Source of the DNA: Pristionchus mayeri
Lineage: Eukaryota; Nematoda; Chromadorea; Rhabditida; Neodiplogasteridae
NCBI GenBank assembly: GCA_036245805.1
Contig: BTRK01000004.1
Coordinates: 29,063,541-29,127,540, forward strand
Length of the DNA: 64,000 nucleotides
Reading direction: 5' to 3'
The position numbers and the translations under genes are program-made. The notes beneath the pieces are model-generated. The model was not told the DNA's origin, ran no database searches, and worked only from the letters and a program-made list of their open reading frames with translations. Shown in pieces: positions 45,659-58,622 of the stretch (position 1 is its first letter; the number at the start of each line of letters is the position of its first letter).

Positions 45659-46232
45659 ACGAGTGGAAAAGTGAAAATAAACACGATTTTCTGCTATTAT
45701 CTATCTAAATAAAGCAATCAGATCATCAATATTGTTTGACTGACCAGTGCGGGAAAAGAAATACATACAGTTTACAATGCATCGGCAGCCACGAATGAGA
45801 CTACGGTATTTCGTAGTTTGTAGTCTAGAGTTTAGTTTTTAATCGATTTTTCCTCTGCCTTTTGTTGGAATTCTGCTAATTTTGTGGCTGATCGCGAAAT
45901 TGTGATATTCTGCATAGTATGGCCTTTAATTGGTGAGCACTCGTTTAGAGCAGCCTCGGATTCGGGTCGGTTAATGCAGTTAGCCGGGCGGTTTCTCACT
46001 CTCTTCCTCCTTCACACTTCCTACGTTGTTCATCGACGTTTCTCCCTTTCTACCAACGCGATCGCACACGATTTCAGCCTTTCGACTGCCGAATTAGGCA
46101 TGTTTATGCTCGTTGAAATTGATCTTTCACCCTGACCACGGCCCATAAAAACTACTCTTGATCATTGTGTAAACCTCGAACTTGTTTTTGCTGGTTCGAG
46201 GTTTCCATGCGTTTTTAGCGGCGTTCTGAGAG
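45659..46232. other. Upstream region of the carrier gene
   Basis: AT-rich, without exon-like frames in splice context. It contains a perfect hairpin (46172-46203) and, 14 bases before the start codon, a likely acceptor CGTTTTTAG (about 46219). Confidence 0.5.
46172..46203 (+). promoter_or_regulatory. Perfect 10-bp hairpin upstream of the carrier start
   Basis: AACCTCGAAC pairs with GTTCGAGGTT across a 12-base T-rich loop, 30 bases before the ATG at 46233. The 14-base word CCTCGAACTTGTTT inside it also occurs in the Argonaute 5' untranslated exon (22585-22598). It could be a transcript structure or a protein-binding site; nothing more can be said. Confidence 0.45.
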
Positions 46233-49200
46233 ATGGTCGGGTACAATCCGGAGCCGATTTCTGGGAAGGCGCTGTCCACGAGTGATCAGAGCGAAGCCGG
46301 ACTCGCATCGGGCGTCGCCACTAGAGCAATCATCCAGGTTCATTCAAGTTATGTTTGTTCGCAACCAATAATGATGATATTCCAGCCTCTCGATGTGCTC
46401 AAGATTCGCTTCCAGCTTCAGGAAGAGCCGATCGGAGGCAAGAGATCCGGCAAATACAGGGTATGAGTATATTTTCTCACTACATTTGTTCTTGAACATC
46501 CTACTGGTTTAATCAAACTGTATTATTGTTTTGTTCACAACCCCATCATTCTCCGAAAGGCGTATAATCAAAAACACGAAAGTGAATCATATTCTGCAGG
46601 GAGTCATCCAATCGATTCGATTGATCGCTCGTGAGGAGGGCATTCGCGCCTTCTGGAAGGGACACATCCCCGCCCAGGTTGGTCCGTGACCTACCTTTCG
46701 GGCTACCATAACCTTGACAGGGTCTGTCAGCAGTGTACGGTCTGGTGCAGTTCTCATCGTACGAGTGGTTCAGCGAGAAGATCAGTGTGAACACGGGAGG
46801 AGAACTGGGAAGGGCTGGCACCGACTTCCTCGCTGGTACGAACACCCTTACCAAGTCCTATTTTTATAGATTACTCATTTTAAGTTTTATGAGGTCTTTG
46901 TCGAATTGAAAGTGTAGGGATTATCAAATGATTGCATCTTGTACAACTTGACTTCGGAGATATTCCTAGTGATTAGATAGTGTCCTTGATAACCTACATA
47001 CGTCACAGAACCAGTAACGAGCATGAAAATGTAATTGTGCAGGCGGGATAGCTGGTTCGTTGGCGATGTCTGCAGCCATGCCCCTCGACGTGATTCGGTA
47101 AGCTGATTATGGTGTTATGAGTGCATATGAAGGTCGACTTTTCCCTTATTTTAATCCACATTGATTTCTTCTAGAACACGTCTGGTCGCGCAGGCACAGG
47201 CAGCCGGAGGAGACCCGGATGGAACTCGGCCCGTCGCGTACAGGTAAGGATGGGGTACTGTAGAGTGTGCCAAAAGGCTGATATCGTGCACTACCGTATT
47301 GACATAATAATGGCTTTAAAATGATTCAATCGGATTTCTAAGCTTACTCTGACAAGGAATGACCGCGAGGGCACATTGGAGTTTTCGAACGAGACCTAGC
47401 GACGGGCAAAAGAGACAGGAATAAAAGAAAAATGGCACTTCTTCGGTTTTTGGCCAACCCCACCCTCTCCCTCATCGAGCCCATTCATTTATAGGTCTTC
47501 CTCCCTGATTTTCGGCTGCTCAACCATTCAATGATGGGAAATAAGAGGAGAGGGATGCCCAGAAACCGAAGAAGTTCAGAATAATCAATTGATCTCACAA
47601 GGGAAATGTGTAAAACCGCTAATTTCCGTGGCTATGTTCAGAAAGTGCACTACCATCCAGACGTACAGTAGCGCTCATAAGTCATGGGACACTTTTTGCC
47701 CAGGAAAGATATCATTATGGCACTAATATAGAATGTACCAAATCCATTGGAGATTATGCTCATGATATTGGGGAATGACGCAATACCCTAGATATTGCGT
47801 AGTGATGACGCAATCAAAGAGTACTTTTTCAAAACGGCATTATTCTTACATGGATTTTTTCCAACTCGTCAAACTTTATGAGGTTGGAGATATGGCTGGG
47901 GACTACCCAGAAATTTTTTTTTTGAAGTTGCTGCGCGACAGCACATTTTCTGCAGCCTTGCTGCAAAAACCGGGTCACAAATTCAGAACTCGGCTTCTAG
48001 ATGAGCTAGACACTCGTTCAAAGCATGAAAATGATCGCCATCATGAGAACATATGATCCTGAGAATGAGAAAGCAATATCTCGAAATTTGCCCTCGGGGT
48101 ATGAAAAAATCACTTTTTTGCACGACCATTTTTTGAACATTAATAACTATGTGGAGAATGAAGGTAAAAATCAGATTTTTGCATAGGAATGTTCACAATG
48201 TATTCATGATATGATTCCCAACTTTTTAGAGCAATTGGATATCTTTCCTGCCCGCGGCGACCGGTTTTCGAAGGTATACTAGGGTCGGGAAACGCATTGT
48301 TTACGCACTCTCGTCGTCTGCACTCTCTCGTCCATAGTGGTAAACAGGGTGTTTCCCGATCCTAGTATACCTCTGGAAAACGATCGCAACAGGCAGGAAA
48401 GGTATCCAATCGCTCTAAAAAGTTGGGAATCATATCTGTAATACATTTTGAACATTCCTATGCAAAAAAAGCGATCATTTTCATGCTTTGAACGAGTGTC
48501 TAGCTCATCTAGAAGCCGAGTTCTGAATTTGTGACCCGGTTTTTGCAGCAAGGCTGCAGAAAATGTGCTGTCGCGCAGCAACTTCAAAAAAATTTTCTGG
48601 GTAGTCCCCAGCCATATCTCCAACCTCATAAAGTTTGACGAGTTGGAAAAAATCCATGTAAGAATAATGCCGTTTTGAAAAAGTACTCTTTGATTGCGTC
48701 ATCACTACGCAATAACTAGGGTATTGCGTCATTCCCCAATATCATGAGCATAATCTCCAATGGATTTGGTGCATTCTATATTAGTGCCATAATGATATCT
48801 TTCCTGGGCAAAAAGTTACAATAAAGGCAAAAAGTGCCCCATGACTTATGAGCGCTACTGTACATGAAAAACGTAGAAATTGTTAGAATTAGACCCTCTT
48901 TCGATCCCGCGTGTTCTCGTTCAAACCTCATTCCTTGTAAGCTCATATCCTTCAGAGGCACTCTGCATGCAATGAGGAAGATCGGGAGGAACGAGGGCGC
49001 CATCGGATTCTTCCGAGGATGGCTGCCCAGTGTGGCACAGGTGAGGGAGGGTCTCCCTTCTGTGGGCTGATGATGGAATGCAAAGATCACCCCATCACTG
49101 GGGGCTTTGACAACATTGTTGAGTACATCCTGCACACTATCGATAGTTCCCACAAAACAGTGGTTCATGCACATCTACGTGATTACAGTGGCCGTTATAT

Positions 49201-50183
49201 TTTTCCAAAACACGTTTATGTATGACGTGTGCCCTTTTCCAGGTCGCCCCTTACACTGGCTTGCAGTTCTGGTTCTACAACGCCATCTGCACAAGGTTTG
49301 TTATATTTTTTTTTTAAATCATGAAAGGAAGATCTCAAAACTAAATGTTCCAGATTGGACAACCTCACTGGCCAACACGACGCTAAGTTGAACCAGTTTC
49401 TGAGCGGAGCTGCAGCCGGTGAGGGTGATCTTTGATCTTGGTAGTACCTTCTACTGAAATTACTCTCACCTGTTCTACCCATAATGTCGTTTAGTAATCA
49501 ATCATACATTTTGCATGCACAATTGGATTAGTAAACAGGGATATTACGAATCGTTCTACGGATTCTCTGTGTAAACTTGTTGGCACTTTTTTCTCCTATC
49601 ACACGTTTGATCTTTGATCTCTGCAGGTACTCTGGCGAAAACGATACTCTACCCACTGGACATGGTCAGACATCGACTGCAGATGAACGGCTTCCAGGTG
49701 GGGGTTGTTAAAGACAAGTCACTGATTCTTGTTCCGTAAAAAATATTTGAGATTTGTTAGTGTTCTGAACTCTGGTCGCAACTAATCTTGATTTATCGAA
49801 AATTAATTTACACTTTCTTCAATAGACTATTTTCTCATTATGTATTCATCTTCAAATTGCCATCTTGCATTCTAAACTAGCAAATATTTTTGATAATTGT
49901 AATGACATACGACTTGCAGCGTGGTTCTGCATTCGGGTCGACCTCCGACTACTCTCGAGGAATGATCAGATCTGTGATTAACATTGTGGGAAGGGAGGGC
50001 ATGCTGGGACTATTTAAGGTACGGTCGAATATTTGATACAGTATCAACTGTGGAGGGACATGCTGAGTATCTGGTTTTGTTTAGGGTCTGTGGCCGTCTC
50101 AAATCAAGGCAGCTGCAAATTCGGGCTTTGCCTTTCTCTTCTACGAATTCTTCTGTGATATCCTAAGAGCGAGGAAGCAGTAG
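46233..50183 (+). CDS. SLC25A19: Mitochondrial thiamine pyrophosphate carrier (SLC25A19 type)
   Basis: About eleven exons encode some 350 residues of a six-helix mitochondrial carrier. It begins MVGYNPEPISGKAL, close to the MVGYDPKP start of the human thiamine pyrophosphate carrier. Each third has the carrier signature: PLDVLKIRFQLQEE with GVIQSIRLIAREEG and FWKGHIPAQ; MPLDVIRTRLVAQ with RKIGRNEGAIGFFRGWLPS; YPLDMVRHRLQMNGF with VGREGMLGLFKGLWPSQIK. The sequence VAPYTGLQFWFY matches the conserved PYAGLQF. The carrier imports thiamine pyrophosphate across the inner mitochondrial membrane for pyruvate and 2-oxoglutarate dehydrogenases. The intron after TRPVAYR holds a MITE and a 1.2 kb palindrome. 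Later introns carry TGATCTTTGATCTCTGCAG exactly. No frame damage is seen. Confidence 0.9.
47436..47573 (+). mobile_element. MITE, copy A of a new family (carrier intron)
   Basis: Imperfect inverted ends are CACTTCTTCGGTTTTTGGCC and, at the right, CAGAAACCGAAGAAGTTC. The interior contains CATTTATAGGTCTTCCTCCC and TGATTTTCGG. The same interior (CATTTCTAGGTATCTCTCCC, TGATTTTCGG) appears in reverse orientation in the GalNAc-transferase intron at 60278-60460. Confidence 0.6.
47664..48862. mobile_element. Tc1/mariner-like fold-back element (palindrome 4, 1.2 kb)
   Basis: The element is bounded by TA on each side (47664-5 and 48861-2). Its ends read CAGTAGCGCTCATAAGTCAT and the reverse complement, which is the CAGT...GCTCA-type terminus of Tc1-like transposons. 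The whole element is an inverted repeat with arms of about 560-600 bp and a centre near 48,310. Open frames in the arms are mirrored and show no transposase. It lies in the same intron of the carrier gene as the MITE at 47436. Confidence 0.8.
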
Positions 50184-50777
50184 ATTGCATAGTCATGACG
50201 CATACCTCGTTATATCGACCCCTTATGACATTCAGTCCTCTAGAATGCACGTTATCTAGAATGAATACGAGTTCTAGTCAAACCTCAGTTTGCAGTGATT
50301 ATATCATTACGATTGTTACTTCCCTGAAACACGACTGCTTTTCCATCGACGACCGGTTTTCCCTTTTTGTAAGCTCATGACCTTTTAAAGTAAATATCAG
50401 CAAATCCTTTTTTCGAGTGAGTAAAATAGCCAAAAAACGGTGCACTTTAGATATGGACCGATGCAAATTAGTTAAATGATACACACAGATATATAATAGT
50501 GTCCCCATAGTTGTTTTCTGTTTGGTGTGAATTCGAGCTTTTTGTTTATTGTTCTAAGCTAAGATTTCGTACCTTTTTTTCTTGTTAGACAACGATTGTT
50601 CCATCCCGATAAATACGATCCCATTTATGTGCTCGATCGTCGATGAACGTGTGTTATATTCGCTACAATGTACTTTTTCGATTTGAAAATTAAACTATTT
50701 AAAAAGAGTGCCGTGGTCAGGAGTGTTATTAAGCGATAACAAAGTTCTAAAAATACCGTAACCCTCTAACTTTGCAG
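50184..50777. other. 3' flank of the carrier and expected 5' exon region of the transporter
   Basis: The transporter that follows needs one more upstream coding exon here or further away, with a leftover base before GATGG at 50778. I could not find one in phase. Otherwise AT-rich. Confidence 0.4.
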
Positions 50778-53700
50778 GATGGTTCGTGACCGCACACGCA
50801 TGCGCACTAACTGTATCGAAGTTGGTTCTCGGCGCTGCTTCGGATCGATTGTCTCCGAAAAGGTACCGTACCCAACTGTTCGCCTGTCTTACCGTACTCC
50901 GTCAGACTCATAACCGCCCCTCTCCTCCTGCTGGGCACTGCTTCCTTGCTGCTGTCGGCAACGAATAGCAAGGTAATATTTGATCGTTTGTCAATGAAAC
51001 CCGGTGCGACTAGGTTACAATAATTAATGATGGTTCAGTTGGTGCTGCTGGCAGTGATCGTGGGTTCGGCGGCGTTGCAAGGTGCAGCCTGGCCAGTGTG
51101 CGTTGCCTACCTCCAGAGGGTGAGTACGGTAGGGGAGGGATACGGTATAGATTGGATGTTGTAATTTCACTACGCAACGCGATTCTCTAGAAGGAATAGA
51201 TGTAGGAATAGAATAGATGCATCTGTGATGTCTTTCATCGGTCATTCAAATGAGAGTTCCAGAGCACTAGAGAGTGAGAGTCATCTTTCTGCACTTTAGT
51301 GGCTGGATGGTGGTCCGATGGGCGTGCTCTTCTCTCTTCTCTCGTCGACGACGACCGTCGGAGGATTGACACTCGCATTCCTGGCAGGGGAAGAGTGGAG
51401 GGAAGTGGCGGAGAAGATCGGTCAGTCGAGATGACAACGACTGTTCAAATAAGACTATGATACTGGAGAGAATCCAGCTGATCGTCGTTGTCTGCAGGGT
51501 ACTCCTCCTTCGTGTTGGCCCTCTTCTCGTGGTTCGTGTTGGATGAGAGGGAAGAGAGAGGAGAAGGGAAGAAGCAGGGGTCGAAAAGTAGGTACAACCC
51601 GACCTAACATGCCCAGATTTTCGGGGTCGGAGTGGGAAATATGCCCATGCCAGGCCGACTCGCCGAATGTAGAGGAAGAGTATAGATACAGTAAAGAAAG
51701 AGGGAGCGATGGAATGCGAAAGCACATCACGCGAGAGTGCACGCTATGGCAGACCACTGATATTTAACTCTATTTTAGCGCATAGGTATTCCTATTGGCA
51801 TGTTTTGTGAAGCTCCCTGTTAATATTTTTAAAATCGCAAGACAGCAACATGAAGCCTGAACATTCGGGATTGTGAAATGACTAACAAAGTAAATTATAA
51901 CATTACCTTTACCTTTTAAAACATGACCGTAGAAGGTAAAATCGCAGGTACGTCGTGTCCACGTTGTGTTTTTTAAAAAAATATTTGTGATGTGATTGAA
52001 CTAGTGTATAAAAATTGCTCGAAACATGTTTTTTATGCATTTTTGACCACGCCTTTTAGACTGAGCATAATAACATGGCATATCATGGGGGGAATGCATT
52101 TCAAGCGCACTGTGAAGTTGCAATATCTTGCCTTCAGTTACCGTACCTTGCAATTTCTCTTGTCACTCAGATCGATCAGCGGAGATATTGGTGGAGAATA
52201 AGGGGAACGAGTCACTAGTATTCGGCTGCCACTTCTCATCTGTTTGTGACGATATGCTTTTTTTTAAACGTGCACGAAACATGCCCATTTTTTGCCAAAA
52301 TGACCCAACATGCCCAGATTTTTCGATTTTCCCTACCTACCTTTTCGACCCCTGGGAACAGTGGTCGAAAAGGTAGGTCCGTAAAATCGAAAAATCTGGG
52401 CATTTTTTTTCAAATTTTGACAAAAAAAAGCCAATTCCGTGCACGTTTTAACAAACAATTTCGTCAATATTATTGCTTGAGTTTAATGAATTTTTTTAAA
52501 TGTTCAAAGATGCCATTTTGGACTAGCAAGGAAAAATTTGGTAAATCACATAACGTACGTTACTCTGGTGTGCGCGCACAAGTTGTAAACAAGTGCAAAA
52601 CAAGTATAGAACAAGTATGTGCACAAGTTGTAAACAAGCACCTCTCTCCCTACGCTAAATAGAATTTGCAAGTTGTAAACAAGCAACCGAGAAAAACAAG
52701 TTGTAAAACAGTTTGAGCGTAGGGAGAGGTGTGCTTGTTTACAACTTGTGCACATACTTGTTCTATACTTGTTTTGCATTTGTTTACAACTTGTGCGACT
52801 GCACCAGAGTAATTGGATACTGCAACTTGAACGGCCGTTTTAAATACATCTTCAAACTTAGATACCATGATATTATACTCAGTTGAAAGATTACCTTCTA
52901 AGGCCACGTTCTAAAAAGCAATATTCTTTATAATAATTTGGTCTGTTACTTTTTTTACAATTTCATATGTTCAGGCTTCATTTCTCTTCTTTGCATTTTC
53001 AAAAATATTAAGAAAGAGCTTCAATAAACCTACCCGAAGAAAGACCTGTGCGATAAAACGAGTGCAAAAAACGTGGTATACTGGTGGTTGAGTTTTCATG
53101 TGTTGAAGTTTCTCATTTTAGTAGTCCCCTCTTCCAAGGTACTTGATCCCTCCTTCGGTGGGCATGTTTTACTTTTTTCTCTAGCCCGACTCAAAAAATC
53201 CGGGCACGTTAGGCCATTTTGGGCGCACTTTTCGACCACTGCCTGGGAATAAGGAGGGGGAAGGTGAGAATGATCTATGTTGATGGAATCTAAATTATTC
53301 TATAGATCTCTCCACGCCGCTCAAATCGATCGTTCGCAGTGGAGCAGTATGGAGATTGTCCGCACTCTACGGACTGGCTATGATGGTGAGATCCTGCATT
53401 GTGAAATGGGTTGATGAATCATATTTCTACGATACTTAAATTATACTTGCTTGTCGTTCTCAAACCAATTACACTTTCCCTTATTCCCTCCTTCAGACTC
53501 GAACAATCTCGGAGACGTGGTTGCCGATGTTCACTCATGACGCGACGACGATACAGTACTACTTCGAGATCGGAGGGTCAGTCATTGACAATTGTGTGGG
53601 TGCATTCCTCATGCACCAGTCCACTCAATGTAAATGTACTGTACCGTATCCTTCGCAGTCTCATCGGTTCGCTGGCTTCGGGCGCAGCAGTCGACGCAGC

Positions 53701-54447
53701 TGCACGTGCTGCAGCCATGGGAGTCGAACCCGCTGCAAGGTTCTGATTACACATTGGGATGCCGTACTCCAATCGATCCTCTCTCTCAGGCATCTCCTTT
53801 GCGCGACGACCTCTGCGATGCTCATCGTGACCTCGTGGCTGGTGCTCGCCCTCGCGGATACGGTAGGCGACCTTTTCCTTTCAACAGACTTTTGTCCGGT
53901 CATTATTTTCCGGTTCTCGAAGGGGGTCATTATTTCTGCAGGAGACGCCAGCCTCGTGGTTCTCTCTGGCGTCTCTCTCATTCTGCTCGGGTGCCTCAGT
54001 GTACGCATCCATCAACATTGCTTGTCTGGCGTGTGCCACGATGGCCCCAGGGGGGAAATCATCCGGCACCACCACCGCCCTCGTCAGCTTCCTCGCTCAG
54101 AGTGAGTGGGATGGGAAGAGAATAATGGAATATGAAAAGAGGAGGGGACGAGGGGCTGTTCAGTGCCTGGCAGTCACTCTAGGAGAGTGACTCTCTCCTT
54201 GATCTTTGATCTCTTCAGTTGGCTCGATCGTGGCTGGCTCTCCGGTGGCGTTTCTCCTGCAGACTGCTAGACGGGCTGCACTCGCCCCTGCCCTCTCCAT
54301 CGGAGTAGTCGCAGTCGCAGGCCAGTGATCTTTGATCTTTAGGAGGGAGTAGATGAAGATAGTGGCATTGCAGGTGTCGCCTGGTCGAACAAGCCATTCC
54401 TCATGGAGGAACCTGAGAAGGTGGAGGAGAAGATCAAGGAGAAATAA
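50778..54447 (+). CDS. SLC37-type sugar-phosphate antiporter (glucose-6-phosphate transporter-like), N-terminus not found
   Basis: At least eleven exons give about 430 residues of a major-facilitator transporter. The best resemblance is to SLC37A4: AHACALTVSKLVLGAASDRLSP (as in SAAYAISKFVSGVLSD), GAALQGAAWPV-like segment before LQRWLDGGPMGVLFSLLSS, YYFEIGGLIGSLASGAAVD (as in LEVGGLVGSIAAGYLSD), and GTTTALVSFLAQIGSIVAG (as in GTSHAIVALMANVGGFLAG). It ends KVEEKIKEK, TAA at 54445-54447. These proteins exchange glucose-6-phosphate for phosphate at the ER membrane; substrate here is inferred. The first helix and start codon are missing from my model. The exon ending EGKKQGSK runs into a hAT transposon, which supplies the splice donor. 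The last intron (donor GCCAGT, about 54,322) is GC-AG and carries GATCTTTGATC. Confidence 0.72.
51575..52354. mobile_element. Non-autonomous hAT-like element 1
   Basis: The ends are CAGGGGTCGAAAAGTAGGT (51575 onward) and, inverted, ACCTACCTTTTCGACCCCTG (to 52354). The 8-base direct repeat is GGAAGAAG at 51567-51574. On the right, GGAA (52355-52358) was separated from TAAG (53250-53253) by a later insertion, giving GGAATAAG, one mismatch from the left copy. CAGGGG ends with 8-bp target repeats identify the hAT superfamily. No transposase is present. The element starts inside transporter coding sequence. Confidence 0.75.
52359..53241. mobile_element. Non-autonomous hAT-like element 2, nested at the end of element 1
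   Basis: The termini are CAGTGGTCGAAAAG and its perfect reverse complement. They are flanked by perfect 8-bp direct repeats CCTGGGAA (52351-52358 and 53242-53249). Internal words near the ends (ATCTGGGCAT, and CCGGGCACGT inverted) are shared with element 1, so the two belong to related families. The interior includes a 250-bp palindrome (52560-52812). Confidence 0.85.
52560..52812. repeat. Small palindrome inside hAT element 2
   Basis: TTACTCTGGTG at the left is mirrored by CACCAGAGTAA at the right. Both arms carry repeated GCACAAGTTGTAAACAAG words and end at CTCTCCCTACGCT. The centre holds two more copies of AAGTTGTAAA. Confidence 0.8.
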
Positions 54448-55431
54448 ATTATGAAATATTGTATGAAACGAAGTTGTGCATGGTTGTGTCCCACGCTTGT
54501 TATGCTTGTCTTTTCTCATTCGAATCTTGGGTGATAAATGAGTGTGAACTTTTTGCTTGAATAATGTGAGAATACAGTAATGAGGTTCTGATCAATACTG
54601 AAAGAGTTGATGTAGTGAAGTGGAAATTTGATCTTGGAGCAATTCAAAGTGCCCTGGGATAATGTCAATTTAAAGAAATGTACTTAAAGTTACCGGACGA
54701 GGACAAAATTGACTCCCTATTTTTTGTCCTCCATCGAATAGCCAATGGCTGAATTAGTTGAGAATGAATATACAAAAATGCTAAAAATCAATAATAGCCT
54801 CAAGGGAAAGCCGGAAATGATCAGCGTAATCCAACGCTCTCTCGCTTTTGCATACTCTCTCATAAACGCGACCAGATCAGGGTCAGATCAGGGTTTCGTC
54901 CTCGTCCAGACACTTTAAAATTGCAAAATAGAAAAAATAGATGTAAATCATGCAGTTGTCACAACTCTATGATTATACTGTAAGTCGAAAAACTCTACCT
55001 GTTCATCCAGATTCAAAAATTTCACTACAAATTTCCAAGTTGCAGAGCTGCGTATTTCATGTTCCCCCTTTCGTAATGCGCCGGAATTTATTCACAAAAG
55101 TAGCAACGCTTCCTTCCTACCATGAATCATCGTAATCCCTGATAACAACGGCGCGATTATCAGCAAACATTGACGTGTTTCAGTGTTTCCGCCTGCTCTA
55201 GGATCTCGGTTCGCTGCACGAGCTGCATCTGTCGTAGCAGTCGCACTTCGAGGTTAGTAGTTTGAAGGAACGGAAGCAATACTTGTATGTCGGTTTCTCG
55301 ATACAAGTTTCGAAATGAAAATTTCGATTTTGCACGGTTTCTTCACTTGTTTTGAAACATGACGCGCTCCGTCTTTCTTTCCCTCTTCCATCGGTTACCT
55401 TATCTCCTGCTGCTAATATTGATTTCTCCAG
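54448..55431. other. Intergenic between transporter and erlin
   Basis: 3' flank of the transporter, then AT-rich sequence and the erlin 5' region. I see no gene. Minus-strand frames at 55,198-55,662 are shadows of the erlin exons and their introns. Confidence 0.5.
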
Positions 55432-57677
<2,246 letters not shown>

Positions 57678-58622
57678 AGGAGTACGGTAGAACCCTCCCC
57701 TTACCTTTCTTTATCTAGTAGCAGTGATCTACCACTTGTATTATTCTGTTTCACGATTCATATATTTATATTCTGTACAGATTACGAAGTTATTATTTTG
57801 ACCACTGTGGGTACTGAATCCCATTGTATCTATTCCGGTTATCGATCTACCTTTCCCCGTAAGGCTCCAGAAACCCGTGCGATAGCCCACTGTGATCTCA
57901 ACAGATGATTATTTGTGATTTTGATAAATTATATACTTATTCGTAAACGTGGAGATAAGGTTAAGAAGAACAAAGCGTTGAAGTCGAGCTGGTGTATTTG
58001 TGTTCCGTCCTTCCCCAAGCGCACCCACCGTAGTCCAAGCCACGAACGGCCTCACCATAATTCGTCCACTTTCCATTGTCTCGCCAGTGTCCTCTATACT
58101 TTTTACCTCGAGGGAGGAATAATTGCCCGCTGTTTAGTTTCTTTCCTTCTTTTCCATTATGCTGTCTTCTCTCTAATCGCGTTTTATTGTTGATGTCCGG
58201 TGCAAGGCAGTGCTACTATTAGACTTTGAATTGACAGTTAGTCTGAACGGTTTCCGTTATTACTAAAGTAGTTCATAATGATGTTTGATTATTAGATCGA
58301 GGACTTGTGCTTATTGTCATCGCAATTCATTGGTACACGTATAGAACACGTGAAATGGGGTGCTCGCTAGTTCAAATTGTTCCTCTCACTTAGCCTATTT
58401 GTGTCCCCTAAAGGTCACTCTCGTTGACCCTCTCCCTCGTCGCTTTTTTGTACTCAACGCGTTCATCTCATGAATTGCGCATCCTGATCTACATGCTCTA
58501 TCTTGCATACAATTTACTCCAAAATCACTGTCATGGATCTACCATTCTGTCCTTCTATTGATCGATTTCAGGGTGAGAACCTACCGTAGTCCTCTCTCGA
58601 CGGTCGACAGTAGCTGTAGATC
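57678..58622. other. Intergenic between erlin and the GalNAc-transferase
   Basis: Erlin 3' flank followed by AT-rich DNA. The open frame at 57,915-58,193 has no splice or family support. No repeat is seen. Confidence 0.45.

Noticed and set aside
47775..48732. Open frames in the carrier intron beginning MTQYPRYCV / MTQYPSYCV
   Set aside because: Same sequence on both arms of the Tc1-like fold-back; not a transposase.
53521..54125. 194- and 163-residue frames across the transporter 3' exons
   Set aside because: Only parts coincide with the transporter exons; the rest reads through introns containing clear GT and AG sites.
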